The notes: generated by a model not told the origin, from the letters alone. A stretch of DNA of 64,000 bases from Pseudomonas cremoricolorata DSM 17059 = NBRC 16634 (GCF_000425745.1 NZ_AUEA01000002.1:372001-436000); one strand, 5' to 3'. Counted from the stretch's first letter, positions 19,350 to 28,641 are shown. Numbers and translations are program-made.

Positions 19350-20848
19350 CAGTCGATTACCCGTCCCTTCAGGGCGAACAGGCCTTGCGGGCGCTTCTGG
19401 ATGAACAGAATGATCAGCGCAAGGATGAGGATCTTGCCGAGCACCGCACCGATCTGCGGTTCCAGCAGCTTGTTGGCCACGCCCAGGCCAAAGGCGGCCC
19501 ACAGGCTGCCGGCCAGTTGCCCGACGCCGCCAAGCACCACCACCAGGAACGAGTCGATGATGTAGCTCTGGCCCAGATCAGGGCCAACGTTGCCGATCTG
19601 GCTCAGCGCCACGCCGCCGAGCCCGGCGATGCCGCAACCCAGTCCAAAGGCGAGCATGTCGACCCGCCCGGTCGGCACGCCACAGCAGGCCGCCATGTTG
19701 CGGTTCTGCGTCACCGCCCGCACGTTCAGGCCCAGCCGAGTGCGGTTGAGCAGCAGCCAGGTCAGCAGCGCCACGCAGAGGGCGAAGCCGATGATGACGA
19801 TGCGACTCCACGGCAGCACCAGGTTGGGCAACACCTGGACGCCGCCTGAGAGCCAGCCCGGGTTGGCGACCTCGACGTTCTGCGCACCGAAGATCAGGCG
19901 CACGGCCTGGATCAGGATCAAGCTGATGCCCCAGGTCGCCAGCAGCGTTTCCAGGGGCCGCCCGTAGAGGTGGCGAATCACCGTACGCTCAAGCAGCATG
20001 CCGACCCCGGCACTCACCGCGAACGCCACCGGCAGGGCCAGCAGCGGATAGAACTCCAGCGCACCGGGCGCATAGCGCTGGACCAAGATCTGCACCCCAT
20101 AGGTGCTGTAGGCGCCGAGCATGAGCATTTCGCCATGGGCCATGTTGATCACCCCCAGCAGGCCGAAGGTGATCGCCAGCCCCAGCGCCGCCAGCAGCAG
20201 CACCGAGCCCAGTGACAAACCGCTGAACGCCTGGCCGAGTAGTTCGCCGATCAACAGTTTGCGCTCGACCTGATCGAGGCTGGTCCTGGCTGCGGTGCGC
20301 ACCCCCTCGTCGCTTTCGACCGCAGGTTCGAGCAGTGCCTGCAGGCGCGTGCGGGCCAGCGGATCGCCGCTCTCTCCCAGCAGGCGTACGGCGGCCAGGC
20401 GCACGGACGGTTCGGCTGCCACCAGTTGCAGATTGGCCAGGGCCAGGCCGAGGGCGGCGTGCACGGCCTGGTCGGTCTCGGCTGCATGGTGCCTTTCAAG
20501 CAGGCCGAGCTGGGTCGGCTGCGCGCGCCTTTGCAAGTGCTGCGCGGCTTGGAGCCGAACCTGCGCGTCGTCACTGAGCAACCGCTGGCTGGCCAGCGCG
20601 TTGTCCAGCAGACCGCGCAGGCGGTTGTTCAGGCGTAGCGTGCGCGGCTGGTCAGGGCCGAGGCGACCTTGCTGCAGCGAACCGAGCAAGCCGAGCCGCG
20701 CGGGGTCAGGCTGCGCCGCCCACTCCTGCAGCAGACGCGCACGGTCGTTGGCACTGGCACTGGCGAAATCTTGCGCATCACTGGCCTGGGCCGCGAACGG
20801 CAGCCATAGGCACAGGCAAAGCAAAAGGCGATGGAGGGCCTTGGGCAT
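19349..20848 (-). CDS. urtB: Urea ABC importer permease UrtB with N-terminal exported extension
   Basis: This 499-residue protein combines a signal peptide (MPKALHRLLLCLCLWLPFAA) and a helical extension of about 190 residues rich in Leu, Ala, Arg and Gln with a LivH-class permease domain from about residue 210. The extension (LLGSLQQGRLGPD, RRAQPTQLGLLERHHA) looks HEAT-like and is predicted to be periplasmic. The permease part has AINMAHGEMLMLGAY-like motifs (VINMAHGEMLMLGAYSTYGV), TRLGLNVRAVTQNRNMAACCGV and LGGVGQLAGSLWAA. The long N-terminus is a known trait of many UrtB proteins and is the clearest difference from LivH. Confidence 0.88.
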   Translation of the reverse strand: MPKALHRLLLCLCLWLPFAAQASDAQDFASASANDRARLLQEWAAQPDPARLGLLGSLQQGRLGPDQPRTLRLNNRLRGLLDNALASQRLLSDDAQVRLQAAQHLQRRAQPTQLGLLERHHAAETDQAVHAALGLALANLQLVAAEPSVRLAAVRLLGESGDPLARTRLQALLEPAVESDEGVRTAARTSLDQVERKLLIGELLGQAFSGLSLGSVLLLAALGLAITFGLLGVINMAHGEMLMLGAYSTYGVQILVQRYAPGALEFYPLLALPVAFAVSAGVGMLLERTVIRHLYGRPLETLLATWGISLILIQAVRLIFGAQNVEVANPGWLSGGVQVLPNLVLPWSRIVIIGFALCVALLTWLLLNRTRLGLNVRAVTQNRNMAACCGVPTGRVDMLAFGLGCGIAGLGGVALSQIGNVGPDLGQSYIIDSFLVVVLGGVGQLAGSLWAAFGLGVANKLLEPQIGAVLGKILILALIILFIQKRPQGLFALKGRVID

Positions 20849-20931
20849 GGCGCGTAGTCCCTGTGTGGAGATGATCGATGGTGTGCGCTCAGAGCCTGGG
20901 CTGCGGCTGAGCAGCGCGCAGGCCCCGGGCA

Positions 20932-22197
20932 TCACTGCCCTTTCACGGCATGCTGCGGGCGCTGCTCGTTACCCGGAATGAACGGGCTCCAAGGCTGCGC
21001 GCGCAACGGCGCTTCGGTCTGCCAGACCACGTCGAACTGCCCGTCATCCTGGATTTCGCCGATCATCACCGGTTTGTGCAGGTGGTGATTGGTCTTGTCC
21101 ATGGTCAAGGTGAAGCCCGATGGCGCCTCGAAGCTCTGCCCAGCCAGCGCCTCACGGACCTTGTCCACATCGGTGCTGCCCGCCTTCTGCGCCGCCTGCG
21201 CCCACAGGTGCATGCCGACGTAGGTGGCTTCCATCGGGTCGTTGGTCACAGCCTTGTCGGCGCCCGGCAAACCTTTGGCCTTGGCGTAGGCTTTCCAGTC
21301 GGCGACGAACTTCTGGTTCACCGGGTTATCCAGCGACTCGAAGTAGTTCCAGGCCGCCAGGTGGCCCACCAGTGGCTTGGTGTCGATGCCACGCAGCTCT
21401 TCTTCGCCCACCGAGAATGCCATGACCGGCACTTCGGTGGCCTTCAGCCCCTGATTGGCCAGTTCCTTGTAGAACGGCACGTTGGAGTCGCCGTTGACGG
21501 TGGAAACCACCGCTGTCTTGCCCCCGGCGGAGAACTTCTTGATGTTGGCGACGATGGTCTGGTAATCAGCGTGACCGAACGGGGTGTAGACCTCTTCGAT
21601 GTCCTTGTCCGCCACGCCCTTGCTGTGCAGGAAAGCGCGCAGGATCTTGTTGGTGGTGCGCGGATACACGTAGTCGGTGCCCAGCAGGAAGAAACGCCGG
21701 GCGCCGCCGCCGTCTTCGCTCATCAGGTATTCAACCGCCGGGATCGCCTGCTGGTTCGGTGCAGCACCGGTATAGAAGACATTCGGTGACATCTCTTCAC
21801 CTTCGTACTGCACCGGGTAGAACAGCAGGCCGTTGAGCTCTTCGAACACCGGCAGCACCGACTTGCGCGACACCGAGGTCCAGCAGCCGAACACCACCGC
21901 GACCTTGTCCTGGGTCAGCAACTGACGGCCCTTCTCGGCGAACAGTGGCCAGTTCGATGCCGGGTCGACCACCACTGGTTCAAGCAATTTGCCGTTCACC
22001 CCGCCCTTGGCGTTGATCTGGTCGATGGTCATCAGCGCCACATCCTTGAGCGACGTTTCCGAGATCGCCATGGTGCCGGACAGCGAGTGCAGGATGCCGA
22101 CCTTGATCGTCTCGGCGGCCTGGACGGTCCAGGTCAGGCCCAAGGCGGCGATCGATGCAGACAACGTGAAGGCTTTGATCAGACTGCGACGTTTCAT
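20932..22197 (-). CDS. urtA: Periplasmic urea-binding protein UrtA
   Basis: This 421-residue binding protein feeds urea to UrtBC. The N-terminus MKRRSLIKAFTLSASIAALG has a twin-Arg pair before a hydrophobic segment, so Tat export is possible. The mature part starts near AAETIKVGILHSLSGTMAIS, the standard opening of UrtA. Further family stretches are VVFGCWTSVSRKSVLPVFEE, LLFYPVQYEGEE, FFLLGTDYVYPRTTNK and NGDSNVPFYKEL. Amide-binding relatives such as FmdD share this fold, so formamide or another short amide is a possible alternative ligand. The neighbouring urea carboxylase and allophanate hydrolase favour urea. Confidence 0.88.
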   Translation of the reverse strand: MKRRSLIKAFTLSASIAALGLTWTVQAAETIKVGILHSLSGTMAISETSLKDVALMTIDQINAKGGVNGKLLEPVVVDPASNWPLFAEKGRQLLTQDKVAVVFGCWTSVSRKSVLPVFEELNGLLFYPVQYEGEEMSPNVFYTGAAPNQQAIPAVEYLMSEDGGGARRFFLLGTDYVYPRTTNKILRAFLHSKGVADKDIEEVYTPFGHADYQTIVANIKKFSAGGKTAVVSTVNGDSNVPFYKELANQGLKATEVPVMAFSVGEEELRGIDTKPLVGHLAAWNYFESLDNPVNQKFVADWKAYAKAKGLPGADKAVTNDPMEATYVGMHLWAQAAQKAGSTDVDKVREALAGQSFEAPSGFTLTMDKTNHHLHKPVMIGEIQDDGQFDVVWQTEAPLRAQPWSPFIPGNEQRPQHAVKGQ

Positions 22198-22259
22198 TGA
22201 GATGCTCCATGTGTTGGTCGTTGGCGTTCTGGGCAGTGCTCGGCAGTTGAATCAAGGGT

Positions 22260-22982
22260 TCAGTCACCCAGCGTCTTGAGCTGTGCGCGCTGGCGGGCGA
22301 CGTGCAGCATGTGCAGGGTGATCTTGCGTACTTCTTTCTTGCTGACCTCTATGTGGGCCTTGAGCAACTTCTGGGCGTGGTCTGGACGACGCTGGAGGAT
22401 GGCGCCGAGGATGCGCCCGTGCTCCTCGTAGGTGGCGGCGATACGCGGCTGCTGGGTGAAGTCGAGTCGGCGAATGATGCGAATCTTCTCCGTCACCTCG
22501 AAGTGCAGGCGCGCCATTTCGGCATTGCCGGTGGCTTCAACCAGCTCACAGTGGAAACGCTCATCCAGCTCCGAGACCGTCGCTGCATCGCGCAAGCGCT
22601 CGCTGTCGGCGACCAGCCAGGTGGCTTTCAACGCCTCGAGCACCGGATGGCTGTGGGCCTGGCTCGAACACAGGCGGCCCACGGCAGCCAGTTCGAGCAC
22701 GGTGCGCACGTCGTACAGCTCTTCGAAGTAGTTGAAGTCGAACGGTCTGACCTGCCAGCCACTTCTGAAATACACCTCCAGATACCCTTCACGTTCGAGG
22801 CGATACAGCGCCTGACGCACCGGGGTACGGCTGACGCCCGTGCGCTGGGCCACCTCCCCTTCGCTGAAGCGATCACCTGGCAGCAGGCGGAACTCGAAAA
22901 TATCGCGCTTGAGCTGCTGGTAGATTCGTTCGACCAGGTTTTCCGGGCGCACGGGCGGCTTTTTCAACGATGAAATCTGCAT
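22260..22982 (-). CDS. GntR-family (FCD) transcriptional regulator of the urea module
   Basis: This 240-residue regulator has a winged-helix domain (about residues 15-80: LVERIYQQLKRDIFEF, FSEGEVAQRTGVSRTPVRQALYRLEREG) and a C-terminal all-helical FCD ligand-binding domain (YDVRTVLELAAVGRL, LDERFHCELVEATGN). The helix-turn-helix phrase VSRTPVRQAL is typical of the FadR/FCD group. It lies between uca and urtA on the same strand, with a 50-base gap to uca, so it probably senses a pathway compound and controls this operon. Whether it represses or activates is not visible. A palindrome upstream of atzF is a candidate operator. Confidence 0.85.
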   Translation of the reverse strand: MQISSLKKPPVRPENLVERIYQQLKRDIFEFRLLPGDRFSEGEVAQRTGVSRTPVRQALYRLEREGYLEVYFRSGWQVRPFDFNYFEELYDVRTVLELAAVGRLCSSQAHSHPVLEALKATWLVADSERLRDAATVSELDERFHCELVEATGNAEMARLHFEVTEKIRIIRRLDFTQQPRIAATYEEHGRILGAILQRRPDHAQKLLKAHIEVSKKEVRKITLHMLHVARQRAQLKTLGD

Positions 22983-23032
22983 GGCGGATCACTCAATGGC
23001 GAACAGGGTGTCGAGGCCTGCTCGATCGCTGT

Positions 23033-26000
23033 TCACGCGTCGGCCATCGCCTGCGCGTCGAGGTAGACCAGCACATCACCCGGTATCACCGGCCGTCCGG
23101 GCACACAGCGAACGGCGGCGACCCTACCGTCCACGGGCGCGAGTACCGCGAGCTCCATCTTCATCGCCTCGATGATGACCAGCTTGTCTCCCGCCCTGAC
23201 CGTTTGCCCTGGCTCGACCAGCACTTTCCACACATTGCCGTTGAGATCGGCACAGACCCGCTGCCCAGTCTGCTCTGGCTCTTCACTGGGCATGGGCTCG
23301 GCGAGCGCCAATGGTTGGTCCAGGCCCGCCTCTTTCCAGCGCTCGACTTCTGCTTCGTACGCCTGTTTCTGACGCGACTGGAACTGGGCGATGCTCGGTG
23401 CATGGGTTTGCAGGAACTGGGTGTATTGGGCGAAATCGAACTCGGTCTGCTCGATGCGGATCTCGGCGCGCCCTTCGCGGAAGGCCTCACGAAACGCGGT
23501 GAGCTCATCCTCTTCGACGAGATGGAATTTCACCTGGTCGAAGAAGTGCAGCAACCATGGGTTGCCATCCTTGAACTGCGCGTTCTTCGAATACTTGTTC
23601 CAGATCGGCAAGGTACGCCCAACCAGTTGATAGCCACCGGGTGAGTCCATGCCGTAGATGCACATGTACATGCCGCCGATGCCCACCGTGCCTTCGGCGG
23701 TGTGCGTACGCGCGGGGTTGTACTTGGAGCTGAGCAGACGATGACGAGGATCGAGCGGCACCGCGCATGGCGCATCGAGATAGACGTCGCCCAGGCCGAG
23801 AATCAGATAGCTGGCCTGACAGACGATGTCCCTGACCTGATCGCGATGTTCCAGACCATTGATGCGCTGCAGGAAATCGACGTTGTTAGGCAACCACGGC
23901 GCTTGAGCGCACACGGTTTCCTGATAGCGGGTGACGGCGTCCAGCGTGGCGCTGTCCTCGAAGGCGATGGGCAAGTGCACGATGCGTGTCGGCACCTTCA
24001 CGTTCGCCACATCGCCCAGCGCACGTTCAAGCTCGAGCAGATGCTCGAGCAGCGCGCGCTGGTGCAAGACCTGGCCGTCGTAGCGCACTTGCAGGGAACG
24101 CACGCCAGGGGCCAGCTCTTCGATGCCCGGCAACGGCCGTGCATCGAGCGCCTGCATCAGCAGGTGAATGCGCAGGCGCAGGGCGATGTCGAGCACATTG
24201 TCGCCGTACTCGATCAGGATGTAGGTGTCTCCGGCTTGCCGGTAGACGACCCGCGGGCGGCTGTCATCGGCAGCGAGTTCGGCCAGTATGGCGGCGGAGG
24301 ACGTCGCCGCGGGCAGCAACGATGGCACGGGCAAGGTCTGGGCCTTGACCGCGGTCAACGTGGCAAGGCTTCGCTCCTGGGCCTGCTCCAGCTGTAGTGC
24401 CTGCTCGAAGCTGAGCGGATGAAAGCGCAGCTTGTCCCCCGGCTTGACCTGCCCCACCTTCCACAGCTCGGCCTTGGCGATGGTGACCGGACACACGAAG
24501 CCGCCGAGGCTCGGGCCGTCCTTGCCCAGAATCACCGGGAAATCCCCCGTGAAGTTGATGGCGCCGATCGCGTACTCGCAATCGTGTACGTTCGAGGGGT
24601 GCAGACCGGCCTCCCCGCCATCGATTCGCGCCCAGCCGGGCTTGGGCCCGGACAGGCGCACGCCAAGGCGGTTGGAGTTGTAGTGCACCTCCCATTGCGT
24701 GGCGAAGAAGGTCTCGATGGACTCGGCGGTGAAGAAATCCGGGGCGCCATGGGGACCGTAGAGCACGCCGATGTCCCATGTCGTGCCGTACTGCGCAATC
24801 ATCGCGGCCGGTGCCGCGCAGGGCGCACTGACCGGTGCCGGGGTGGTGCAGGCCGCCCGCTCAGGTTGCGAGATGGCCAGCATGTCGGCGGTACGCAGGG
24901 TGCGCCCTGCATGCCCGCCGAATTGGCCCAGGGCGAACGTCGAGCGGCTGCCCAGGTACATCGGCACATCCAGACCATTGCGCACGGCCAGATAGGTGCG
25001 ACAGCCGTCCAGCGCACGGCCGAGGGTGAGCACCTGGCCAGCGTTGACCTGTACCGGGGTCCAGTAGGGAATCGCTGCACCGTCGAGCTGCGCCGGGCAT
25101 TCTGCGCCCGTCAGCGCGATTAGCGCAGCGCAGTGAAAGCGCAGGGAGGGACCTTGCAGCGTAAACTCCAGACCGGCCGCCGTCGCATGGTTGCCGACGA
25201 TCCGGTTGGCCAGGCGCAAGGCGTAGTCATCCATCGGGCCTGAGGGTGGCACGCCGATGTTCCAGTACCCCAGACGGCCAGGATAATCCTGCACGCTGCT
25301 GTAGGTTCCGGGCTCCAGCACTTCGATGACACTTGCCGTGAAAGCACAGGTATCGAGCATGCGCGTCCACACCTGGCCTGCCAGAAAACGCGGCTCGGCA
25401 ACGATCTGGCGCAGGTAGTCGAGGTTGCTGGCGATGCCGTGCAGACGCGTGGCATCCAGCGCGGTCTGCAGTTTGTCGATCGCTTGCTGGCGATTCTCGC
25501 CGTGCACGATCAGCTTGGCGATCATCGGATCGTAGAACGCCGACACCTCGGTTCCGCTGCTCACCCAACCGTCGACACGCACATCGTCAGGGAAGAACAC
25601 CTCGGTGAGGGTGCCAGGGCTTGGCTGAAAGCCTTTGAGCGGATCTTCTGCGTAAAGGCGCACCTCGATGGCGCAACCTTGCGGCGGCCGGTTCAGCGCC
25701 TGCCAGTCCAGGGCATCGCCGGCTGCAACCTGCAACATGCACGCGATCAGGTCCAGGCCGGTGACCATTTCCGTGACCGGGTGCTCGACCTGCAGGCGGG
25801 TATTGACCTCGAGGAAATAGAAGGCGTCACTGGCAGCCTCGTAGATGAACTCCACCGTACCGGCACTGCGGTAGTTCACCGCCTGCCCGAGGTTCACCGC
25901 AGCGCGATGCAGCGCCTGGCGAGTCGCGGCCGGCAGGTGCGGTGCAGGCGTTTCTTCGACCACTTTCTGATTGCGCCGCTGCAGCGAACAGTCCCGTTCG

Positions 26001-26671
26001 CCCAAGGCCACGACCTGGCCTTCGCCGTCACCGAAAATCTGCACCTCGATGTGCCGCGCCTGGTCGATGAAGCGTTCGACGAAGGCGCCCGAGTCGCGGA
26101 AGAATTGCTCGCCCATGCGCTTCACGCCGTCGTAGGCCTCACGCAGGGTAGCGGCGTCATCGCAGCGGGTCAGGCCGATCCCCCCGCCTCCCGCCGTGCT
26201 CTTGAGCATCACCGGATAGCCAATGCGCTCGGCTTCTGCCAGGGCGTGCTCCACGCTATCGAGCAACGCCGAGCCTGGCGTCATGGGCACGCCTGCGGCA
26301 GCGGCCAGCTCCCTGGCCCTGTGCTTGAGGCCGAACTCACGGATCTGCCCGGCGGTCGGGCCGATGAACGCGACACCCGCCGCTTCGCACGCCTCGGCGA
26401 ACTCCGCGCTTTCCGACAGGAAGCCATAGCCTGGGTAGATCGCCTGGGCACCGGTTCGCTGCGCGGCGGCGAGGATCTTGTCGATCCGCAGATAGCTGTC
26501 GGTCGCTTTCTCGCCACCCAGGGCGACAGCGACATCAGCCATCAGCACGTGCGCGGCATTGCGGTCAGGCTCGGAATACACGGCAACGGCCTTGACCCCG
26601 AGGGTCTTGAGGGTACGAATGGCACGCACGGCGATCTCGCCGCGGTTTGCGATCAGGACGGTCTGGAACAT
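23033..26671 (-). CDS. uca: Biotin-dependent urea carboxylase
   Basis: This 1212-residue enzyme carboxylates urea to allophanate using ATP, bicarbonate and biotin. The domains in order are biotin carboxylase (1-450: LIANRGEIAVRAIRTLKTLG, ATP-grasp loop KSTAGGGGIGLTRC, EVNTRLQVEHPVTE), KipA-like carboxyltransferase half (about 455-760: GTYSSVQDYPGRLGYW, IDGGEAGLHPSNVHDCEYA), KipI-like half (about 815-1030: YGDNVLDIALRLRIHLL, GGMYMCIYGMDSPGGYQLVG) and biotinyl domain with the biotin site Lys1171 in IIEAMKMEL. The close relative guanidine carboxylase has the same architecture. The adjacent allophanate hydrolase and Urt importer, and the lack of DUF1989 deiminase genes or a guanidine riboswitch, favour urea. 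Confidence 0.88.
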   Translation of the reverse strand: MFQTVLIANRGEIAVRAIRTLKTLGVKAVAVYSEPDRNAAHVLMADVAVALGGEKATDSYLRIDKILAAAQRTGAQAIYPGYGFLSESAEFAEACEAAGVAFIGPTAGQIREFGLKHRARELAAAAGVPMTPGSALLDSVEHALAEAERIGYPVMLKSTAGGGGIGLTRCDDAATLREAYDGVKRMGEQFFRDSGAFVERFIDQARHIEVQIFGDGEGQVVALGERDCSLQRRNQKVVEETPAPHLPAATRQALHRAAVNLGQAVNYRSAGTVEFIYEAASDAFYFLEVNTRLQVEHPVTEMVTGLDLIACMLQVAAGDALDWQALNRPPQGCAIEVRLYAEDPLKGFQPSPGTLTEVFFPDDVRVDGWVSSGTEVSAFYDPMIAKLIVHGENRQQAIDKLQTALDATRLHGIASNLDYLRQIVAEPRFLAGQVWTRMLDTCAFTASVIEVLEPGTYSSVQDYPGRLGYWNIGVPPSGPMDDYALRLANRIVGNHATAAGLEFTLQGPSLRFHCAALIALTGAECPAQLDGAAIPYWTPVQVNAGQVLTLGRALDGCRTYLAVRNGLDVPMYLGSRSTFALGQFGGHAGRTLRTADMLAISQPERAACTTPAPVSAPCAAPAAMIAQYGTTWDIGVLYGPHGAPDFFTAESIETFFATQWEVHYNSNRLGVRLSGPKPGWARIDGGEAGLHPSNVHDCEYAIGAINFTGDFPVILGKDGPSLGGFVCPVTIAKAELWKVGQVKPGDKLRFHPLSFEQALQLEQAQERSLATLTAVKAQTLPVPSLLPAATSSAAILAELAADDSRPRVVYRQAGDTYILIEYGDNVLDIALRLRIHLLMQALDARPLPGIEELAPGVRSLQVRYDGQVLHQRALLEHLLELERALGDVANVKVPTRIVHLPIAFEDSATLDAVTRYQETVCAQAPWLPNNVDFLQRINGLEHRDQVRDIVCQASYLILGLGDVYLDAPCAVPLDPRHRLLSSKYNPARTHTAEGTVGIGGMYMCIYGMDSPGGYQLVGRTLPIWNKYSKNAQFKDGNPWLLHFFDQVKFHLVEEDELTAFREAFREGRAEIRIEQTEFDFAQYTQFLQTHAPSIAQFQSRQKQAYEAEVERWKEAGLDQPLALAEPMPSEEPEQTGQRVCADLNGNVWKVLVEPGQTVRAGDKLVIIEAMKMELAVLAPVDGRVAAVRCVPGRPVIPGDVLVYLDAQAMADA

Positions 26672-26734
26672 GCTGCGCTCCCTGTGATGGCGCCAATGGC
26701 TGGCTGATCCTTCCGCTTGCCGGAAGGCGAGTAT

Positions 26735-28567
26735 TCAGGCGTTCTGCAGGCTGGCGATGTAGGCGCGCCAACCGCCGAACTGGGTGATGTCACGGGCGCC
26801 ACTCAGTGCCCATGGTTCGCAGATGAAGCCTTTCACGCTGCGCCCGTCGGCCAGGTTCAAGGTGCCGATGCCAAGCGGTGCCGGGATCTCGGCGACGAAC
26901 TCGCCGAATCGGGCGATGGGCATGTCCCACAGCTCGACGATGATCGGGCTGCCGCTGTCGGAACGGGCCAGGCCCGGCTTGGGCGGGACAGTGCCTGGCA
27001 GGGCGTAGAGGCGATAGTGCTCGGCGGTCAGGGTCTGTTCGACCAGCACGGCGTTGCGCGTGGTCAGCTGGAAATTCAGCGGCATGCCAGTCAGGTGAGC
27101 GCCGACCACCGCAACGCGCACACTCCCCTCGCCCGGTCCTGTGCAAGGTGGCAACGGCGCGGACAGGCTACGCCCCGTTGCACCCAGGGGCAGATCGAGG
27201 TGGTTCTGCCAGCGCTTGCCCAGATCCGCCAACGCCAGGTCATGCCAGGCCGGAGCGATCAGTGTGATGCCCGCAGGCAAGCCATCGCTGCGCAAACCGG
27301 CGGGCAGCGCCAGGGCGGAAAGATCCGCCAGGTTGGTGAAGTTGGTGTAATAGCCGAACTGGGCGTTGTACAGCACCGGCTCTTGTCGCATTTGCTCGAG
27401 CGTGCGCAGGGTTGGCGAGGTCGGCACCAGCAGTGCGTCGAAACCCGCCAGGCTGTCGTTGATCTGGCGGCTGAGCGCTGCCCGCAGGTATTCGGCCTCA
27501 TAGGCATCGCACGCGGTGTAGGCGCGGCCATTTTCGATGATGCCGCGCACCACTGGGTCGACCGCCTCAGGCATGCGCGCCAGCACGTCCCGCACCGCGA
27601 CGGTCCGCTCGGCCACCCAGGGCCCGTAGTACAGCTGCTCGGCCAGTTGTTTGAAGGGCGCGAAATCGATCATGGAGATGTGCGCGCCCAACGCTTCGAA
27701 CGCCGCCAGAGACCGCTCGAACACGGCGCGATTGTGGCTATCACCAAAAAACTCCAGCGAGTCAGGGATCGCCAGGCGGATCTTGCTGCCAACGGCAACC
27801 GGCGCAGTGTTGGGGTTGCGCCGCGAATAGGGATCGGTGGCGTCATAACCGCCAGCGATTGCAGCCACCGTTTGCGCATCGCTGACCGTCAGGGCGAACA
27901 CCGAGATGCAGTCGACGGTACGGCAGGCAGGCACCAGCCCTGTGGTGGAAAGCAGCCCTTTGCTCGGTTTGAGGCCGACGATGTTGTTGAAGCCAGCCGG
28001 GACACGCCCCGAGCCTGCAGTATCGGTACCCAGAGAAAACGCCACCCAGCCACGGGCAACCACCGACGCCGAGCCTGAACTCGAGCCGCCACTGACATAG
28101 TCGGGGTCGAAGCTGTTGGGCACTGCACCATAGGGCGAACGCGTGCCCACCAGGCCGGTGGCGAACTGATCAAGATTGGTCTTGCCGATGAGGATCGCGC
28201 CCGCAGCACGCAACTTGCGAACCACGGTGGCATCACGCTCGGCGCTGTAGGCGAACGCCGGGCAGGCGGCGGTGGTGGTCCATCCGGCCGCATCGATGTT
28301 GTCCTTGATCGCGAACGGCACGCCATACAGGGGCAGTTGCGCGAGGTCGCCCTGTACCGCCGTCAGACGCTGCTCCAACTCCGCCAGTTGCTGCACCAGT
28401 TGCTGGCGCTCGACCAGGCTTATCCACGCAGGATCATCCGCAGGCAGCGCCTGCAACAACGTCAGCAGAGTGTCCGGGGTCAGGGACTGCTCACGATAGG
28501 CAGCAGCCCATTCCTGGACGGTCCAGCCGAGGAAAGGTAATTGCTCGATGTGCATGGCGCATTCCAT
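26735..28567 (-). CDS. atzF: Allophanate hydrolase
   Basis: This 610-residue amidase-signature enzyme splits allophanate to two ammonia and two CO2, completing urea breakdown. The catalytic triad is readable: Lys88 in AIKDNI, cis-Ser162 in GGSSSGSASV and nucleophile Ser186 in TDTAGSGRVPAGFN. A C-terminal domain of about 150 residues (from VAVVGAHLTGMPLNFQL to GWRAYIASLQ) is the accessory domain of true allophanate hydrolases. Two starts are possible: ATG at 28567, or ATG at 28555 (MHIEQLPFLGW), which has a better-placed GGA ribosome site. The triad numbers above count from 28567. This is the promoter-proximal gene of the module. Confidence 0.92.
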   Translation of the reverse strand: MECAMHIEQLPFLGWTVQEWAAAYREQSLTPDTLLTLLQALPADDPAWISLVERQQLVQQLAELEQRLTAVQGDLAQLPLYGVPFAIKDNIDAAGWTTTAACPAFAYSAERDATVVRKLRAAGAILIGKTNLDQFATGLVGTRSPYGAVPNSFDPDYVSGGSSSGSASVVARGWVAFSLGTDTAGSGRVPAGFNNIVGLKPSKGLLSTTGLVPACRTVDCISVFALTVSDAQTVAAIAGGYDATDPYSRRNPNTAPVAVGSKIRLAIPDSLEFFGDSHNRAVFERSLAAFEALGAHISMIDFAPFKQLAEQLYYGPWVAERTVAVRDVLARMPEAVDPVVRGIIENGRAYTACDAYEAEYLRAALSRQINDSLAGFDALLVPTSPTLRTLEQMRQEPVLYNAQFGYYTNFTNLADLSALALPAGLRSDGLPAGITLIAPAWHDLALADLGKRWQNHLDLPLGATGRSLSAPLPPCTGPGEGSVRVAVVGAHLTGMPLNFQLTTRNAVLVEQTLTAEHYRLYALPGTVPPKPGLARSDSGSPIIVELWDMPIARFGEFVAEIPAPLGIGTLNLADGRSVKGFICEPWALSGARDITQFGGWRAYIASLQNA

Positions 28568-28593
28568 CTTGTATCCAAGTGTGGAAGCGTCAG

Positions 28594-28609
28594 AGCAAGC
28601 TTCAGGCCA
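28594..28609 (-). promoter_or_regulatory. Sigma-54 (RpoN) promoter of the atzF-uca-urt module
   Basis: Read on the - strand, the sequence TGGCCTGAAGCTTGCT keeps the invariant GG and GC of the -24/-12 elements exactly ten bases apart and matches the consensus TGGC-N7-TTGCW. The predicted transcript starts near 28583, 16 to 28 bases before the two possible atzF start codons. An NtrC-like site lies about 85 bases upstream, a usual distance for an enhancer. Confidence 0.72.
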
Positions 28610-28631
28610 ACTCTGAAATAGCCATTTAAAT

Positions 28632-28641
28632 CAACTAGTTG
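28632..28641. promoter_or_regulatory. Palindrome CAACTAGTTG, candidate operator of the GntR regulator
   Basis: This is a perfect ten-base palindrome in an AT-rich stretch between the NtrC site and the sigma-54 promoter of atzF. It ends 22 bases before the -24 element. A dimeric regulator encoded in the same operon (22260-22982) is a reasonable candidate to bind here. The palindrome is seen directly; the binding partner is inference. Confidence 0.35.
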
